Source: Gordonia jacobaea (lineage in GTDB: Bacteria; Actinomycetota; Actinomycetes; Mycobacteriales; Mycobacteriaceae). From it: a stretch of 64,000 nt of DNA. Each line of letters starts with the position of its first letter. Positions within the stretch are counted from its first letter, which is position 1. The stretch spans positions 1 through 64,000 of the forward strand of contig NZ_LDTZ01000015.1 in the NCBI RefSeq assembly GCF_001186365.1. The letters are read 5' to 3'. Both the position numbers and the translations under genes were made by a program. A model generated the notes under the pieces. It searched no databases. It worked only from the letters and a program-made list of their open reading frames with translations, and was not told the DNA's origin. Positions 25,818 to 34,758 of this stretch are shown piece by piece.

Positions 25818-26459
25818 ATGTCGGTGATCCACGCACTCACACTCGGTCTCGTGGCGGGTTTCGGTATTGCGATGCCGCTCGGTGCGATCGGTGTGATGCT
25901 CATGCTCGAAGGAGCGGAGCGCGGTGTGCGCAGTGCACTCGAGGCCGCGGCCGGGGTCGCGACGGTCGACGCCGTCTACGCCGCCGCGGCCACAACGTTC
26001 GGAGCGGCGATCGCACCGTTCATCAGCCGTCTCGGCCCGTATCCCGGCATCGTCGGCGGCAGCGTGCTCTTACTCGTGGCGGCGCACGCCATATTCCGCG
26101 CACACTCGGCGTCGAGCCGTGCCCAGTCGACGTCGAGCCGTGCCCAGTCGACGAGGGGGCACCGCTACCTCATGTTCGTCGGGTTGACCGCGATGAATCC
26201 GGCGACGCTCATCTACTTCGCATCCATTGCCGTACCAGCTGTCGCCTTGCCGAGCGGGGGCCACATAAGTGGTTGCGGCGCAGCACTATTCGTGGCCGGG
26301 GTCGGCCTCGGTTCCCTGCTGTGGCAGGCGGTTCTGGCGATCGCCGGGGCGGCCGCCGGTACTCGGATAACCGGCAGCGGCCGTCGACTCACGATCATCG
26401 CCGGAAACGCCGTCGTCGCTTTGCTGGGCGTGTCACTGATCGCAGCATCACTGCACTGA
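25818..26459 (+). CDS. LysE/RhtB-type amino-acid exporter
   Basis: 213 residues with about six membrane helices. The N-terminus HALTLGLVAGFGIAMPLGAIGVM is the LysE-family signature (proline after the first helix), and the second half has GLTAMNPATLIYF. The family exports lysine, arginine, homoserine or similar amino acids. Between helices 3 and 4 a 7-residue unit, SSRAQST, occurs twice, the product of a perfect 21-bp duplication. Regulated in all likelihood by the divergent Lrp protein. Confidence 0.88.
   Translation: MSVIHALTLGLVAGFGIAMPLGAIGVMLMLEGAERGVRSALEAAAGVATVDAVYAAAATTFGAAIAPFISRLGPYPGIVGGSVLLLVAAHAIFRAHSASSRAQSTSSRAQSTRGHRYLMFVGLTAMNPATLIYFASIAVPAVALPSGGHISGCGAALFVAGVGLGSLLWQAVLAIAGAAAGTRITGSGRRLTIIAGNAVVALLGVSLIAASLH
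26111..26152. repeat. 21-bp perfect tandem duplication in lysE-type gene
   Basis: GTCGAGCCGTGCCCAGTCGAC plus one identical copy (26111-26131, 26132-26152). It is in frame and located in a cytoplasmic loop. Confidence 0.9.
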
Positions 26460-26510
26460 ACCAGATCGGCTGGACGAGACCGGCTGATCGGGACCGCGGG
26501 CAAACACGAA

Positions 26511-29393
26511 TCAGCCGGCAGTCGCGACCGGCTCCCCTGTCTCGAGCACGTCGGCGAGGAACTTCCCGGTGTGGCTTCCCGGTGTCTCCGCAATGTCTTC
26601 GGGAGTCCCCTCGGCGATCACCGTGCCACCGCCCGTTCCACCTTCTGGTCCCATGTCGATGACCCAGTCGGCAGTCTTGATGACGTCGAGGTTGTGCTCG
26701 ATCACGATCACCGTGTTGCCCTTGTCGACCAGTCCGTTGATCACGTCGAGGAGCTTCTTGATGTCCTCGAAGTGCAGGCCGGTCGTCGGCTCGTCGAGGA
26801 TGTAGACGGTTCGGCCTGCCGACCGCTTCTGCAGTTCGGCGGCCAGTTTGACGCGCTGGGCCTCACCGCCCGAGAGTGTCGGTGCGGGTTGTCCGAGACG
26901 GACGTATCCGAGGCCGACGTCGACGAGCGTCTTGAGGTAGCGGTGGATCGAGGTGACAGGCTCGAAGAAGTCGGCGGCCTCCTCGATCGGCATGTCGAGA
27001 ACCTCCGAGATGGTCTTGCCCTTGTAGTGCACCTCGAGGGTCTCGCGGTTGTACCGCGCACCGTGACACACCTCGCAGGGAACGTAGACGTCAGGCAGGA
27101 AGTTCATCTCGATCTTGATGGTTCCCTCGCCCTGACACGCCTCGCAGCGTCCGCCCTTGACGTTGAACGAGAACCGTCCTGGCTGGTAGCCGCGCACCTT
27201 CGCTTCGGTCGTCGCTGCGAACAGCGTGCGGATCTTGTCGAAGACGCCTGTGTAGGTCGCCGGATTCGAGCGCGGTGTCCGACCGATCGGCGACTGATCG
27301 ACCTGCACGAGCTTGTCGAGGTTGCCGAGGCCGTTCACGCGAGTGTGCCTGCCCGGTACCTGACGCGCACCGTTCAGCTTGTTGGCGAGCACCGTCGCAA
27401 GGATGTCGTTGACCAGCGTCGACTTTCCGGATCCGGACACCCCGGTGACAGCGGTGAGCACGCCGAGCGGAAACGAGACGTCGATGCCGCGCAGGTTGTG
27501 CTCGCGCGCCCCCACGACGGTGAGTTGGCGGTTCTTGTTGATCGGCCGACGGATGGGCGGGACCGGAAGCGTCTCGCGGCCGGACAGGTAGTTGCCCGTC
27601 AGCGACTTGCGGTTCTTCAGCAGATCCTTGTAGCTACCGGAGTGCACCACCTTGCCGCCGTGCTCGCCCGCGCGCGGTCCGATATCGACTATCCAATCGG
27701 CTGCGCGGATCGTGTCCTCGTCGTGTTCGACCACGATCAGCGTGTTGCCCAGATCGCGCAGTCGCGTGAGGGTGTCGATCAGTCGACGATTGTCGCGCTG
27801 GTGCAGTCCGATCGACGGTTCGTCGAGGACGTAGAGGACACCGGCGAGACCCGAACCGATCTGAGTGGCCAAACGGATTCGCTGCGCCTCGCCACCCGAC
27901 AGCGACCCTGCGGCACGGGACAGCGACAGATAGTCGAGTCCGACGTCGAGCAGGAACGTGATGCGTGCCTGCACCTCTTTGAGGACGCGGCCGGCGATCG
28001 CCTCCTGGCGTTTGTCGAGCTTCAATCCGCCCAGGTAGCCCGCGGCGTCGGCCACCGACAGCGCCGACACCTCGGCGATCGATTTCGGTCCGTATTCGGG
28101 GTGATCGAGCGTCACCGCGAGGATCTCCGGACGCAACCGCGCACCCTGACAGACCGGGCACGGAACGTCGCGCATGTACCCCTCGTACCGTTCCTTCATC
28201 TGTTCGGATTCGGTCTGGTCCATGCGGCGGTTGAGGAACGCCATGACACCCTCGAACTCGGTGTAGTACGAGCGCGTCCGTCCGTACCGGTTACGGAACT
28301 TGACGTGCACCTGGTGCTCGCTGCCGTTGAGCAGCGCGTTCCGCGCCTTGGCGGGCAACTTCTTCCACGGGGTGTCGACGTCGAATCCCATCTCGTCGGC
28401 CAGACCGGACATGAGTCGCAGGAAGTAGTCGGCGTTGTGTCCGGTCGACCAGGGGGCGATGGCGCCCTCGGAGAGTGAGAGGTCGGGATCGGGCACGACG
28501 AGGTCCTCGTCGACCTCCTTGCGAATCCCGAGGCCGTCGCATTCGGGACATGCGCCGTACGGCGAGTTGAAGGAGAACGACCGCGGCTCGAGATCGTCGA
28601 TGGCGATCGGGTGTCCGTTCGGGCACGCCATGCGCTCGGAGAATCGACGTTCGCGGTGGGGATCGTTCTCCTCGATGTCGACGAAGTCGAGGACGACAAT
28701 GCCATCGGCAAGCCGCAGGGCCGTCTCCACCGAGTCGGTGAGACGCTGCTTGGCGCTCGGCTTCACGACGAGCCGGTCGACGACGACGTCGATGTCGTGC
28801 TTTTCCTGCTTCTTGAGCTTGGGCGGGTCCGTCAGCGAATGGATCTTGCCGTCGACGCGCGCACGGGAGAAGCCCTGGGTCTGCAGTTCGGCGAAGAGGT
28901 CGACGAACTCACCCTTACGAGTGCGGACGACCGGCGCGAGGACCTGAAAGCGGGTGCCCTCGTCCATGGCGAGCACCTGATCGACGATCTGCTGAGGTGT
29001 CTGCTTGGCGATCTCGGCACCGCAGATCGGACAGTGTGCGACGCCGGCGCGTGCGTAGAGCAGGCGCAGGTAGTCGTAGACCTCGGTGATCGTGCCGACC
29101 GTCGACCGAGGATTGCGGTTCGTCGACTTCTGGTCGATCGACACCGCGGGCGAGAGTCCTTCGATGAAGTCGACGTCGGGCTTGTCCATCTGCCCGAGGA
29201 ACTGCCGCGCATACGCAGACAGCGACTCCACGTAGCGTCGTTGGCCCTCGGCGAAGATCGTGTCGAAAGCCAGCGACGACTTCCCCGAACCCGAGAGTCC
29301 GGTGAACACGATGAGGCTGTCGCGGGGCAGATCAACATCGACACCGCGAAGGTTGTGTTCGCGGGCACCACGGACGATCAAACGATCAACCAC
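26511..29393 (-). CDS. uvrA: Excinuclease ABC subunit A
   Basis: Damage-sensing ATPase of nucleotide excision repair (960 residues). Two ABC ATPase modules each have a P-loop ([14 protein letters not shown] and [14 protein letters not shown]), a zinc module ([17 protein letters not shown] ... [10 protein letters not shown]) and a signature ([24 protein letters not shown]). I start at the GTG 29393 because [17 protein letters not shown] is the family N-terminus and AGGAC lies just upstream. ATG 29426 gives a longer form without a binding site. Confidence 0.95.
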   Translation of the reverse strand: MVDRLIVRGAREHNLRGVDVDLPRDSLIVFTGLSGSGKSSLAFDTIFAEGQRRYVESLSAYARQFLGQMDKPDVDFIEGLSPAVSIDQKSTNRNPRSTVGTITEVYDYLRLLYARAGVAHCPICGAEIAKQTPQQIVDQVLAMDEGTRFQVLAPVVRTRKGEFVDLFAELQTQGFSRARVDGKIHSLTDPPKLKKQEKHDIDVVVDRLVVKPSAKQRLTDSVETALRLADGIVVLDFVDIEENDPHRERRFSERMACPNGHPIAIDDLEPRSFSFNSPYGACPECDGLGIRKEVDEDLVVPDPDLSLSEGAIAPWSTGHNADYFLRLMSGLADEMGFDVDTPWKKLPAKARNALLNGSEHQVHVKFRNRYGRTRSYYTEFEGVMAFLNRRMDQTESEQMKERYEGYMRDVPCPVCQGARLRPEILAVTLDHPEYGPKSIAEVSALSVADAAGYLGGLKLDKRQEAIAGRVLKEVQARITFLLDVGLDYLSLSRAAGSLSGGEAQRIRLATQIGSGLAGVLYVLDEPSIGLHQRDNRRLIDTLTRLRDLGNTLIVVEHDEDTIRAADWIVDIGPRAGEHGGKVVHSGSYKDLLKNRKSLTGNYLSGRETLPVPPIRRPINKNRQLTVVGAREHNLRGIDVSFPLGVLTAVTGVSGSGKSTLVNDILATVLANKLNGARQVPGRHTRVNGLGNLDKLVQVDQSPIGRTPRSNPATYTGVFDKIRTLFAATTEAKVRGYQPGRFSFNVKGGRCEACQGEGTIKIEMNFLPDVYVPCEVCHGARYNRETLEVHYKGKTISEVLDMPIEEAADFFEPVTSIHRYLKTLVDVGLGYVRLGQPAPTLSGGEAQRVKLAAELQKRSAGRTVYILDEPTTGLHFEDIKKLLDVINGLVDKGNTVIVIEHNLDVIKTADWVIDMGPEGGTGGGTVIAEGTPEDIAETPGSHTGKFLADVLETGEPVATAG

Positions 29394-29399
29394 TACTGT

Positions 29400-29535
29400 C
29401 CTATCCACATGTCTTGGCTGGTCCATACGTCTTGGCCAGCCCCTGCGCGGGATCGCCGCGCATCCGGCCGCCGCTGGGCACCGATCGTCGACCGATGTCA
29501 CGTTGGGCGTGTCTGTCTCGTTGGGCGTGTCCGCG
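29400..29535. repeat. Short repeats upstream of uvrA
   Basis: Near-duplicates GTCTTGGC (twice, near 29408-29435) and GTTGGGCGTGTC (twice, 18 bases apart, about 29505-29533) lie in the 290-base uvrA upstream gap. I see no SOS box here that I would defend. Otherwise nothing. Confidence 0.4.
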
Positions 29536-29671
29536 GCTCACCATAACGGCAGCCACCGACAAGAAATCTCGACGCCGAGCCGGCGGTCTCCAGGCGGCGT
29601 CACAACACTTGTCAACGATACGCGGCCCACCAGGTGTTCCCATCCTCGTCCACCGCGTCGACCTGCGTGGC

Positions 29672-29677
29672 TACGCT
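29672..29677 (+). promoter_or_regulatory. -10 box, leaderless metallo-hydrolase gene
   Basis: TACGCT, 6 bases before the ATG at 29684. Confidence 0.45.
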
Positions 29678-29683
29678 GAGTTC

Positions 29684-30370
29684 ATGACCTCGTCCGACCT
29701 CACCATCACCGACGAATACACCGGCGATCTGTCCGAGACCGGCCCGCAGCGCCGCACACTGAGCAACGCCTCGATCGTGAAGATCTCCGTTGGGCCCATG
29801 GACAACAACGTCTACATCGTCACCAGTGTCGCGACCGGCGACCAACTCATCATCGACGCCGCCAACGATGCGGACACCATTCGCGATGTGCTCGACGAAC
29901 TCGACGGCACCCCGCGCACGATCTTCACCACGCACCAGCACTACGACCATTGGCAGGCACTTGCCGACGTCGCGTCAGCGACGGGAGCGCCGACCGCGGC
30001 CGGCAGGATCGACGCTCCCGAACTGCCCGTGACCCCCGACATCCTCCTCGACGACGGCGACGTGCTGACCGTCGGCGACCTGACCTTTGACGCAATCCAC
30101 CTCGTCGGCCACACGCCCGGATCGATCGCGCTGGCACTCACCGATCCCGCAAGCGGCGTCGTCCACCTGTTCACCGGCGATTCCCTCTTCCCGGGCGGCG
30201 TCGGAAAGACCTGGGCGCCAGGCGACTTCGACACTCTCGTCGACGACGTCGAGACCAAGCTCTTCGAGCGCTATCCCGACTCGACCGTCGTGTACCCCGG
30301 CCACGGCAAGGACACGACCCTCGGCACCGAACGCCCGTCGCTGGACGAATGGCGCGAACGCGGCTGGTGA
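29684..30370 (+). CDS. Metallo-beta-lactamase-fold hydrolase (glyoxalase II-like)
   Basis: 228 residues with the zinc motif HQHYDH (H84, H86, D88, H89). Further metal ligands are the histidine in LVGHTPGS, the aspartate in FTGDSLFPGG and the histidine in YPGHGKDT. This set matches small thioesterase-type MBL hydrolases of the glyoxalase II group. The substrate is unknown. Located between uvrA (divergent) and the DoxX-repeat gene. Confidence 0.88.
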   Translation: MTSSDLTITDEYTGDLSETGPQRRTLSNASIVKISVGPMDNNVYIVTSVATGDQLIIDAANDADTIRDVLDELDGTPRTIFTTHQHYDHWQALADVASATGAPTAAGRIDAPELPVTPDILLDDGDVLTVGDLTFDAIHLVGHTPGSIALALTDPASGVVHLFTGDSLFPGGVGKTWAPGDFDTLVDDVETKLFERYPDSTVVYPGHGKDTTLGTERPSLDEWRERGW

Positions 30371-30490
30371 GAATCGGCCTACACGCACAACACTTGCGCC
30401 AGATCATCAACTCCGCCGAGCGCCCCGACACCGGACGGGTAGCCTCGATAGAGCGCCGCCGACCCCAGTCCAACGCGTGATCGACCAACG

Positions 30491-30546
30491 CAGTGACCGA
30501 AGAGCCGCAGTAAACGAAAAGCACAGTGACCGACTAACACAGTGAC
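30491..30546. promoter_or_regulatory. Direct repeats upstream of the DoxX-repeat gene
   Basis: CAGTGAC occurs at 30491, 30524 and 30540, the first two extended to CAGTGACCGA, with spacings of 33 and 16 bases (helical phase). Possibly binding sites of a response regulator. No regulator gene is adjacent. Confidence 0.3.
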
Positions 30547-30570
30547 TTCCGAAGGGACCGTGTCAACAAG

Positions 30571-31578
30571 ATGATCCTCCGCCGTATTGCCCGACCGATG
30601 CTCGCATCGGTGTTCATCGTCTCCGGCTATGACGCCCTGCGACACCCGCAGAAGCGAGCAGAAATCGCGGAGCCCTTCGTGGAGAGCACCGTCGGTGTGC
30701 TGCCGGACGAGGTCACCTCCGTCATCCCCACCGATCCGGTCACGCTGGTCCGAGTGAACGGCGGCATCCAACTCGCGAGCGGTGTCCTCCTTGCGACGGG
30801 CAAGTTCCCACGCTTCGCGTCGGCCGTTCTGGCGGGCTCCCTCGCACCGACGACGTTCGCCGGCCATCCCTTCTGGGAAGAGTCGGACCCGGTTGCGCGG
30901 AGTATGCAGCGCACACACTTCCTGAAGAACCTGAGCCTGATGGGCGGCCTGCTGATCTCGGCGGCCGACACCGAGGGCAAGCCCTCGCTCGCGTGGCGTG
31001 GTCGACGCAAGGCCGACGCCGCACTCGCGGCCCTGCCACTCGGCGCGAAGGCGAGCACCACAGCGTGGGATTCGATCCGCGAGCACGCACAGGATTCCGC
31101 GTCGACGCTCGGTGAGAAGTCCAGCGAGGCCGCAGGTCTCCTCAAGCAGGACGCGCACAAGTTGGGAGAGCGTTCTGCCGAGGCCGCGGAGAAGTTCCGC
31201 GATCGTGCGCCCGTCGTCGCAGAAAACGCCCGCGAGCGTTCGGCGGAATTCGCCGACAAGGTGCGCGACCGTGCGCCCGTCGTCGCAGAAAACGCCCGCG
31301 AGCGTTCGGCGGAGTTCGCCGACAAGGTGCGCGACCGCGCCCCCGAGATCGCTGAGACGGCACGCGAGCGCTCCACAGAATTTGCCGACAAGGTGCGCGA
31401 CCGCGCCCCCGAGATCGCAGAAGCCGCTCGGGAGCGCTCCGCAGAGCTCGCCGAAGCCGCGCGGGAGCGTTCCGCAGAGCTCGCAGAGTCGGCCAAGGAA
31501 CTGGTGTCGACCGCAGGCGACAAGGCCGACGCAGCCGTCGCCGACAGCAAGAAGCGCTGGCGCAAGGCCCGGTCCTGA
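30571..31578 (+). CDS. DoxX-like membrane protein with 22-residue repeat tail
   Basis: 335 residues. Residues 1-150 resemble the DoxX family (RRIARPMLASVFIVSGYDALRHP, hydrophobic helices, LKNLSLMGGLLISAAD). From about residue 170 the protein becomes a long charged amphipathic helix of repeated 22-residue units of the type RDRAPVVAENARERSAEF. Four units at 31198-31461 are 66 bp each, and the first two are almost identical in DNA. 11/22-residue repeats of this sort occur in apolipoprotein-like and LEA-like proteins that lie on membrane or lipid surfaces. Ends in a basic KKRWRKAR. The start ATG has only a weak AAGGGA site. Probably the first gene of an operon with the next two. Confidence 0.75.
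   Translation: MILRRIARPMLASVFIVSGYDALRHPQKRAEIAEPFVESTVGVLPDEVTSVIPTDPVTLVRVNGGIQLASGVLLATGKFPRFASAVLAGSLAPTTFAGHPFWEESDPVARSMQRTHFLKNLSLMGGLLISAADTEGKPSLAWRGRRKADAALAALPLGAKASTTAWDSIREHAQDSASTLGEKSSEAAGLLKQDAHKLGERSAEAAEKFRDRAPVVAENARERSAEFADKVRDRAPVVAENARERSAEFADKVRDRAPEIAETARERSTEFADKVRDRAPEIAEAARERSAELAEAARERSAELAESAKELVSTAGDKADAAVADSKKRWRKARS
31198..31461 (+). repeat. Four 66-bp coding repeats
   Basis: Units at 31198, 31264, 31330 and 31396. The first two differ at only a few bases, while the later ones diverge but keep the 22-residue register. A coding repeat, not a CRISPR or intergenic element. Confidence 0.9.
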
Positions 31579-31634
31579 CCCCTTCGCTCTACGCGCGGAC
31601 CCCATCGCCTTCGGAACAGACTCCGAGCGGGCGC

Positions 31635-32402
31635 ATGGGGTCCGCCGCGTTTCCGCCACAGCACTATCCGTGGGTCGCGGACACCGACTACGCCCCTCTG
31701 GAGATGCGCCACGAAGGTCGCACGCTCATGGTTGCCGTCGGTTCCAACGCATCACGCGCGGTGCTGACCACAAAGCTCGCCGATGTGGGCGGCGTCGACA
31801 TCCGTCCTGCCCGCGTCGTCGTGAGCGGTATCGCTGTCGGGTATTCCGGCCACGTGTCGGCCCGCGGATACATTCCGGCAGCTCCCTTCGCGTCCCCCGG
31901 CGCCAACACACCTCTGACGGCGTTCTGGCTCGACAACGACCAACTCGCCGCACTCGACCGCACCGAACCCAATTACCATCGATTGACAGTGACCACGACT
32001 TCTCATCCCCTGCGTGAACTCCTCGACGACGTCGACTCCGCTCCCCTCCGCTCACCGATGCCGGTGCGCGAGTTCGCCATATACGCATCACGACACGGAA
32101 TCCTCACCGATCGACGCTCGACCCCGCTCCCCTTCTCGACCCAGTCCGCAGTCCTCGCGCACCTTGCGGAAGCGCTCGACGACCCGTCGCTGGCGGAGCC
32201 GCCCGCGATCGTCTGCGCGCGACTCGGCGACACCGACGCGGGCAAGGATCTGACAGCGGGCAAGGATCTGACACGGCGCATCCAGAGCCGCGGACAGTGC
32301 CGTCCCGACGGCCTCAGCCGCGACACCGCACCCCACCATCCCGACAGCACCGCACATACCGCATTCGGTACGCACGCCGAACCCGACGATGAGATCCGAT
32401 GA
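31635..32402 (+). CDS. Hypothetical protein, possibly gamma-glutamylcyclotransferase-like
   Basis: 255 residues, no confident family. MVAVGSNASRAVLTTKL and FWLDNDQLAALDRTEPNYHRL recall the gamma-glutamylcyclotransferase fold, but this is a guess from short patterns. A six-residue unit AGKDLT occurs twice in tandem (18-bp perfect duplication at 32238-32273). After it the tail is low-complexity. Its stop overlaps the HelD start (ATGA), so the two are translated together. Confidence 0.6.
   Translation: MGSAAFPPQHYPWVADTDYAPLEMRHEGRTLMVAVGSNASRAVLTTKLADVGGVDIRPARVVVSGIAVGYSGHVSARGYIPAAPFASPGANTPLTAFWLDNDQLAALDRTEPNYHRLTVTTTSHPLRELLDDVDSAPLRSPMPVREFAIYASRHGILTDRRSTPLPFSTQSAVLAHLAEALDDPSLAEPPAIVCARLGDTDAGKDLTAGKDLTRRIQSRGQCRPDGLSRDTAPHHPDSTAHTAFGTHAEPDDEIR
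32238..32273. repeat. 18-bp perfect tandem duplication
   Basis: GCGGGCAAGGATCTGACA occurs twice, in frame, giving AGKDLT twice. Confidence 0.9.
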
Positions 32403-34738
32403 GTACCTCGCCGACACACACCGAACGCACCGATCCCCGGATCGATGAGGAACAGACACACCTCGACGCCGTGTACGGGCGTCTGGACAGGATGCGTGCC
32501 AACACCCGTCGTCGACTCGCCGCAACCCTGCGCGAGTCCGCGGGAACCCCGCAGGCGCTGTCCGAACGCGAGTCCTACGAACGCATGTACGTCGACGACC
32601 TCGCGAAATACGATGCCGCCGAACACAATCTGTATTTCGGCCGCCTCGACCTCGACGACGGCGAAACCCGGCGGATCGGACGCATCGGAGTCCTCGACGA
32701 CGATGACGGCGACACGACACTGCTTCTCGACTGGCGGGCGCCCCTGTCGCGAGCGTTCTACCTCGCAACGCCTGCAGCGCCGGAAGAGGTCGCTCGCCGC
32801 AGACACATCCGCACGCGAAATCGTGGCGTCCGTGAGGTCAACGACGAATTCCTCACCGCGGGTGAGGCTTCGATCGACGAGTCAGCGCACGGCGACGTGG
32901 TCAACGAGTCCGCGCTCGTAGCTGCCCTCAACGCCGCACGTACCGGCGAGATGACCGACATCGTCGAGACCATCCAGCGCGAGCAGGACCTCATCATCCG
33001 GTCACCGCACCGCGGCGTCACGGTCATCCAGGGCGGCCCCGGCACCGGCAAGACCGCCGTGGCGCTCCACCGCGCCGCATACTTGCTGTACACACATCGA
33101 GACATCCTCTCGCGCAGTGGAATCCTCATCATCGGCCCCAACAGCGACTTCCTCGACTACATCGGCCAGGTGCTGCCTTCGCTCGGTGAGTCCGGAGTGC
33201 TCCTCGCGACGATCGGCGAGCTCTTCCCCGGCGTCACCGCGACCGCCGACGAACCTCGACGCACCCGAGAGGTCAAGGGGCGCTTACAGATGCTCGACGT
33301 GCTCAAGCGCACGGTTCGGGCACACGAGTCGCTGCCGACCAAGCCGGTATCCGTGGACTTCGACGGTTACCGGGTCGAAATCGACAGTGCACTCGTCAAG
33401 GCAGCGCGTACGGCGGCCCGCGGGTCGCGCAGGGCGCACAACCAGGCGCAGCCGGTATTCCTGCGCTCGGCACTCGACGCACTCGCCGCCCGACACTCGG
33501 CGGCGATCGGCGCCAGTCTGCTCGACGGGTCGCAACTCCTCACGCCCGCCGACCTCAAGGACATTCGCGACGACATGGGTCGCGATCCGGATATCCGTGA
33601 GGCGGTGCTCGCCTTCTGGCCGACGCTCACTCCGACGGACGTTCTCCGCGACCTCTACGACGACCCCGCCGCCATCCGCAAGGCCACGCCGGGCTGGTCC
33701 GACGATGATCGCGCAGCGCTCCACCGGGCACGCCGCAGGCCAGTCGGCAAAGCGGAAAAGGGCAGCGAGAGCGACGAGTTCACTCCCGCCGACGTTCCGT
33801 TGCTCGACGAACTGGCCGAACTCGTCGGCTACGGCACCGATGAGGCCGAACGTGCCGAACGCGAGCGGTGGCGTCGACAACTCGCCGACGCCCAGGATGC
33901 GCTCGACATCCTCACCGGCTCGGCACCACAGGATCTCGAGGACGAACTCGACCCGGAGATCCTGATGGCCTACGACCTGATCGACGCAGAGCAACTCGCC
34001 GCGCGCCAGACCGACGTACAACGCGCGACCACCGCGGAGCGCGCCTTCAACGACCGCACCTGGACATTCGGCCACGTCATCGTCGACGAAGCCCAGGAGT
34101 TGTCCGGTATGGCGTGGCGCATGGTGATGCGCCGAATCCCGAACCGGTGGATGACCATCATCGGCGACACCGCACAGACCGGCGACCTTGCGGGCACGAC
34201 GTCGTGGAGCGAGGTACTGACACCCTACGTCGCGAACCGTTGGCAGTTGCGCGAGCTGACCGTCAACTACCGCACGCCGAGTGAGATCATGACCTACGCC
34301 GCGCGCGTCCTGGCGCACGTCGGCGATTCACTGACACCGCCGACCTCGTTGCGCAGCAACGGAATCGATCCGTATGCCCGTTCGGTGTCAACTGCCGAGC
34401 TCGTCGCGACTGCGATCGAGGAGGCCACGCGACCGGAACTGCGCGGGCTGACCGGAATCGTGGTGCCCGACAGCCTCTTCGACGCCACCTCGCAGTTGGT
34501 CGCCGGCCTCGACCCGACGACACTCGGCGTCGACGAGCTCCCCCGCGTCCACACGGTCACCACCTGTAAAGGGCTCGAGTTCGACACGACTGTCGTCGTC
34601 GAACCGAGCGCACTCATCGCTCAGTCGCCGCGCGGATACAGCGATCTCTACGTCGCGCTGACCCGCAGCACGCAGCGCCTCGTCGTGGTCAACGCCGACC
34701 CGCTGCCAACAGAGCTCGACGACATGCCGCGTCGCTGA
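32399..34738 (+). CDS. HelD-family RNA polymerase-recycling ATPase
   Basis: 779-residue superfamily 1 helicase-like ATPase. In order: an N-terminal coiled-coil arm (about 15-75), a first domain with RIGRIG and LLDWRAPLSRAFY, the Walker A GGPGTGKT (212-219), a large charged insert (about 350-520), Walker B HVIVDEAQELS, motif III IIGDTAQTGD, motif IV LTVNYRTPSEI and a final VALTRSTQRLVVV. HelD proteins bind RNA polymerase, pull stalled enzyme off DNA and recycle it. The ATG overlaps the preceding stop. Convergent with a second paralogue. Confidence 0.9.
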   Translation: MSTSPTHTERTDPRIDEEQTHLDAVYGRLDRMRANTRRRLAATLRESAGTPQALSERESYERMYVDDLAKYDAAEHNLYFGRLDLDDGETRRIGRIGVLDDDDGDTTLLLDWRAPLSRAFYLATPAAPEEVARRRHIRTRNRGVREVNDEFLTAGEASIDESAHGDVVNESALVAALNAARTGEMTDIVETIQREQDLIIRSPHRGVTVIQGGPGTGKTAVALHRAAYLLYTHRDILSRSGILIIGPNSDFLDYIGQVLPSLGESGVLLATIGELFPGVTATADEPRRTREVKGRLQMLDVLKRTVRAHESLPTKPVSVDFDGYRVEIDSALVKAARTAARGSRRAHNQAQPVFLRSALDALAARHSAAIGASLLDGSQLLTPADLKDIRDDMGRDPDIREAVLAFWPTLTPTDVLRDLYDDPAAIRKATPGWSDDDRAALHRARRRPVGKAEKGSESDEFTPADVPLLDELAELVGYGTDEAERAERERWRRQLADAQDALDILTGSAPQDLEDELDPEILMAYDLIDAEQLAARQTDVQRATTAERAFNDRTWTFGHVIVDEAQELSGMAWRMVMRRIPNRWMTIIGDTAQTGDLAGTTSWSEVLTPYVANRWQLRELTVNYRTPSEIMTYAARVLAHVGDSLTPPTSLRSNGIDPYARSVSTAELVATAIEEATRPELRGLTGIVVPDSLFDATSQLVAGLDPTTLGVDELPRVHTVTTCKGLEFDTTVVVEPSALIAQSPRGYSDLYVALTRSTQRLVVVNADPLPTELDDMPRR

Positions 34739-34758
34739 ACGGCTTTCGACGACGCCCG

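Noticed and set aside
26571-28478. A 635-codon plus-strand frame
   Set aside because: Antisense shadow of uvrA.
31198-31461. Regular 66-bp repeats that could suggest a CRISPR-like or satellite array
   Set aside because: The units are contiguous without spacers, stay in frame inside a protein and encode a clear 22-residue amphipathic pattern.
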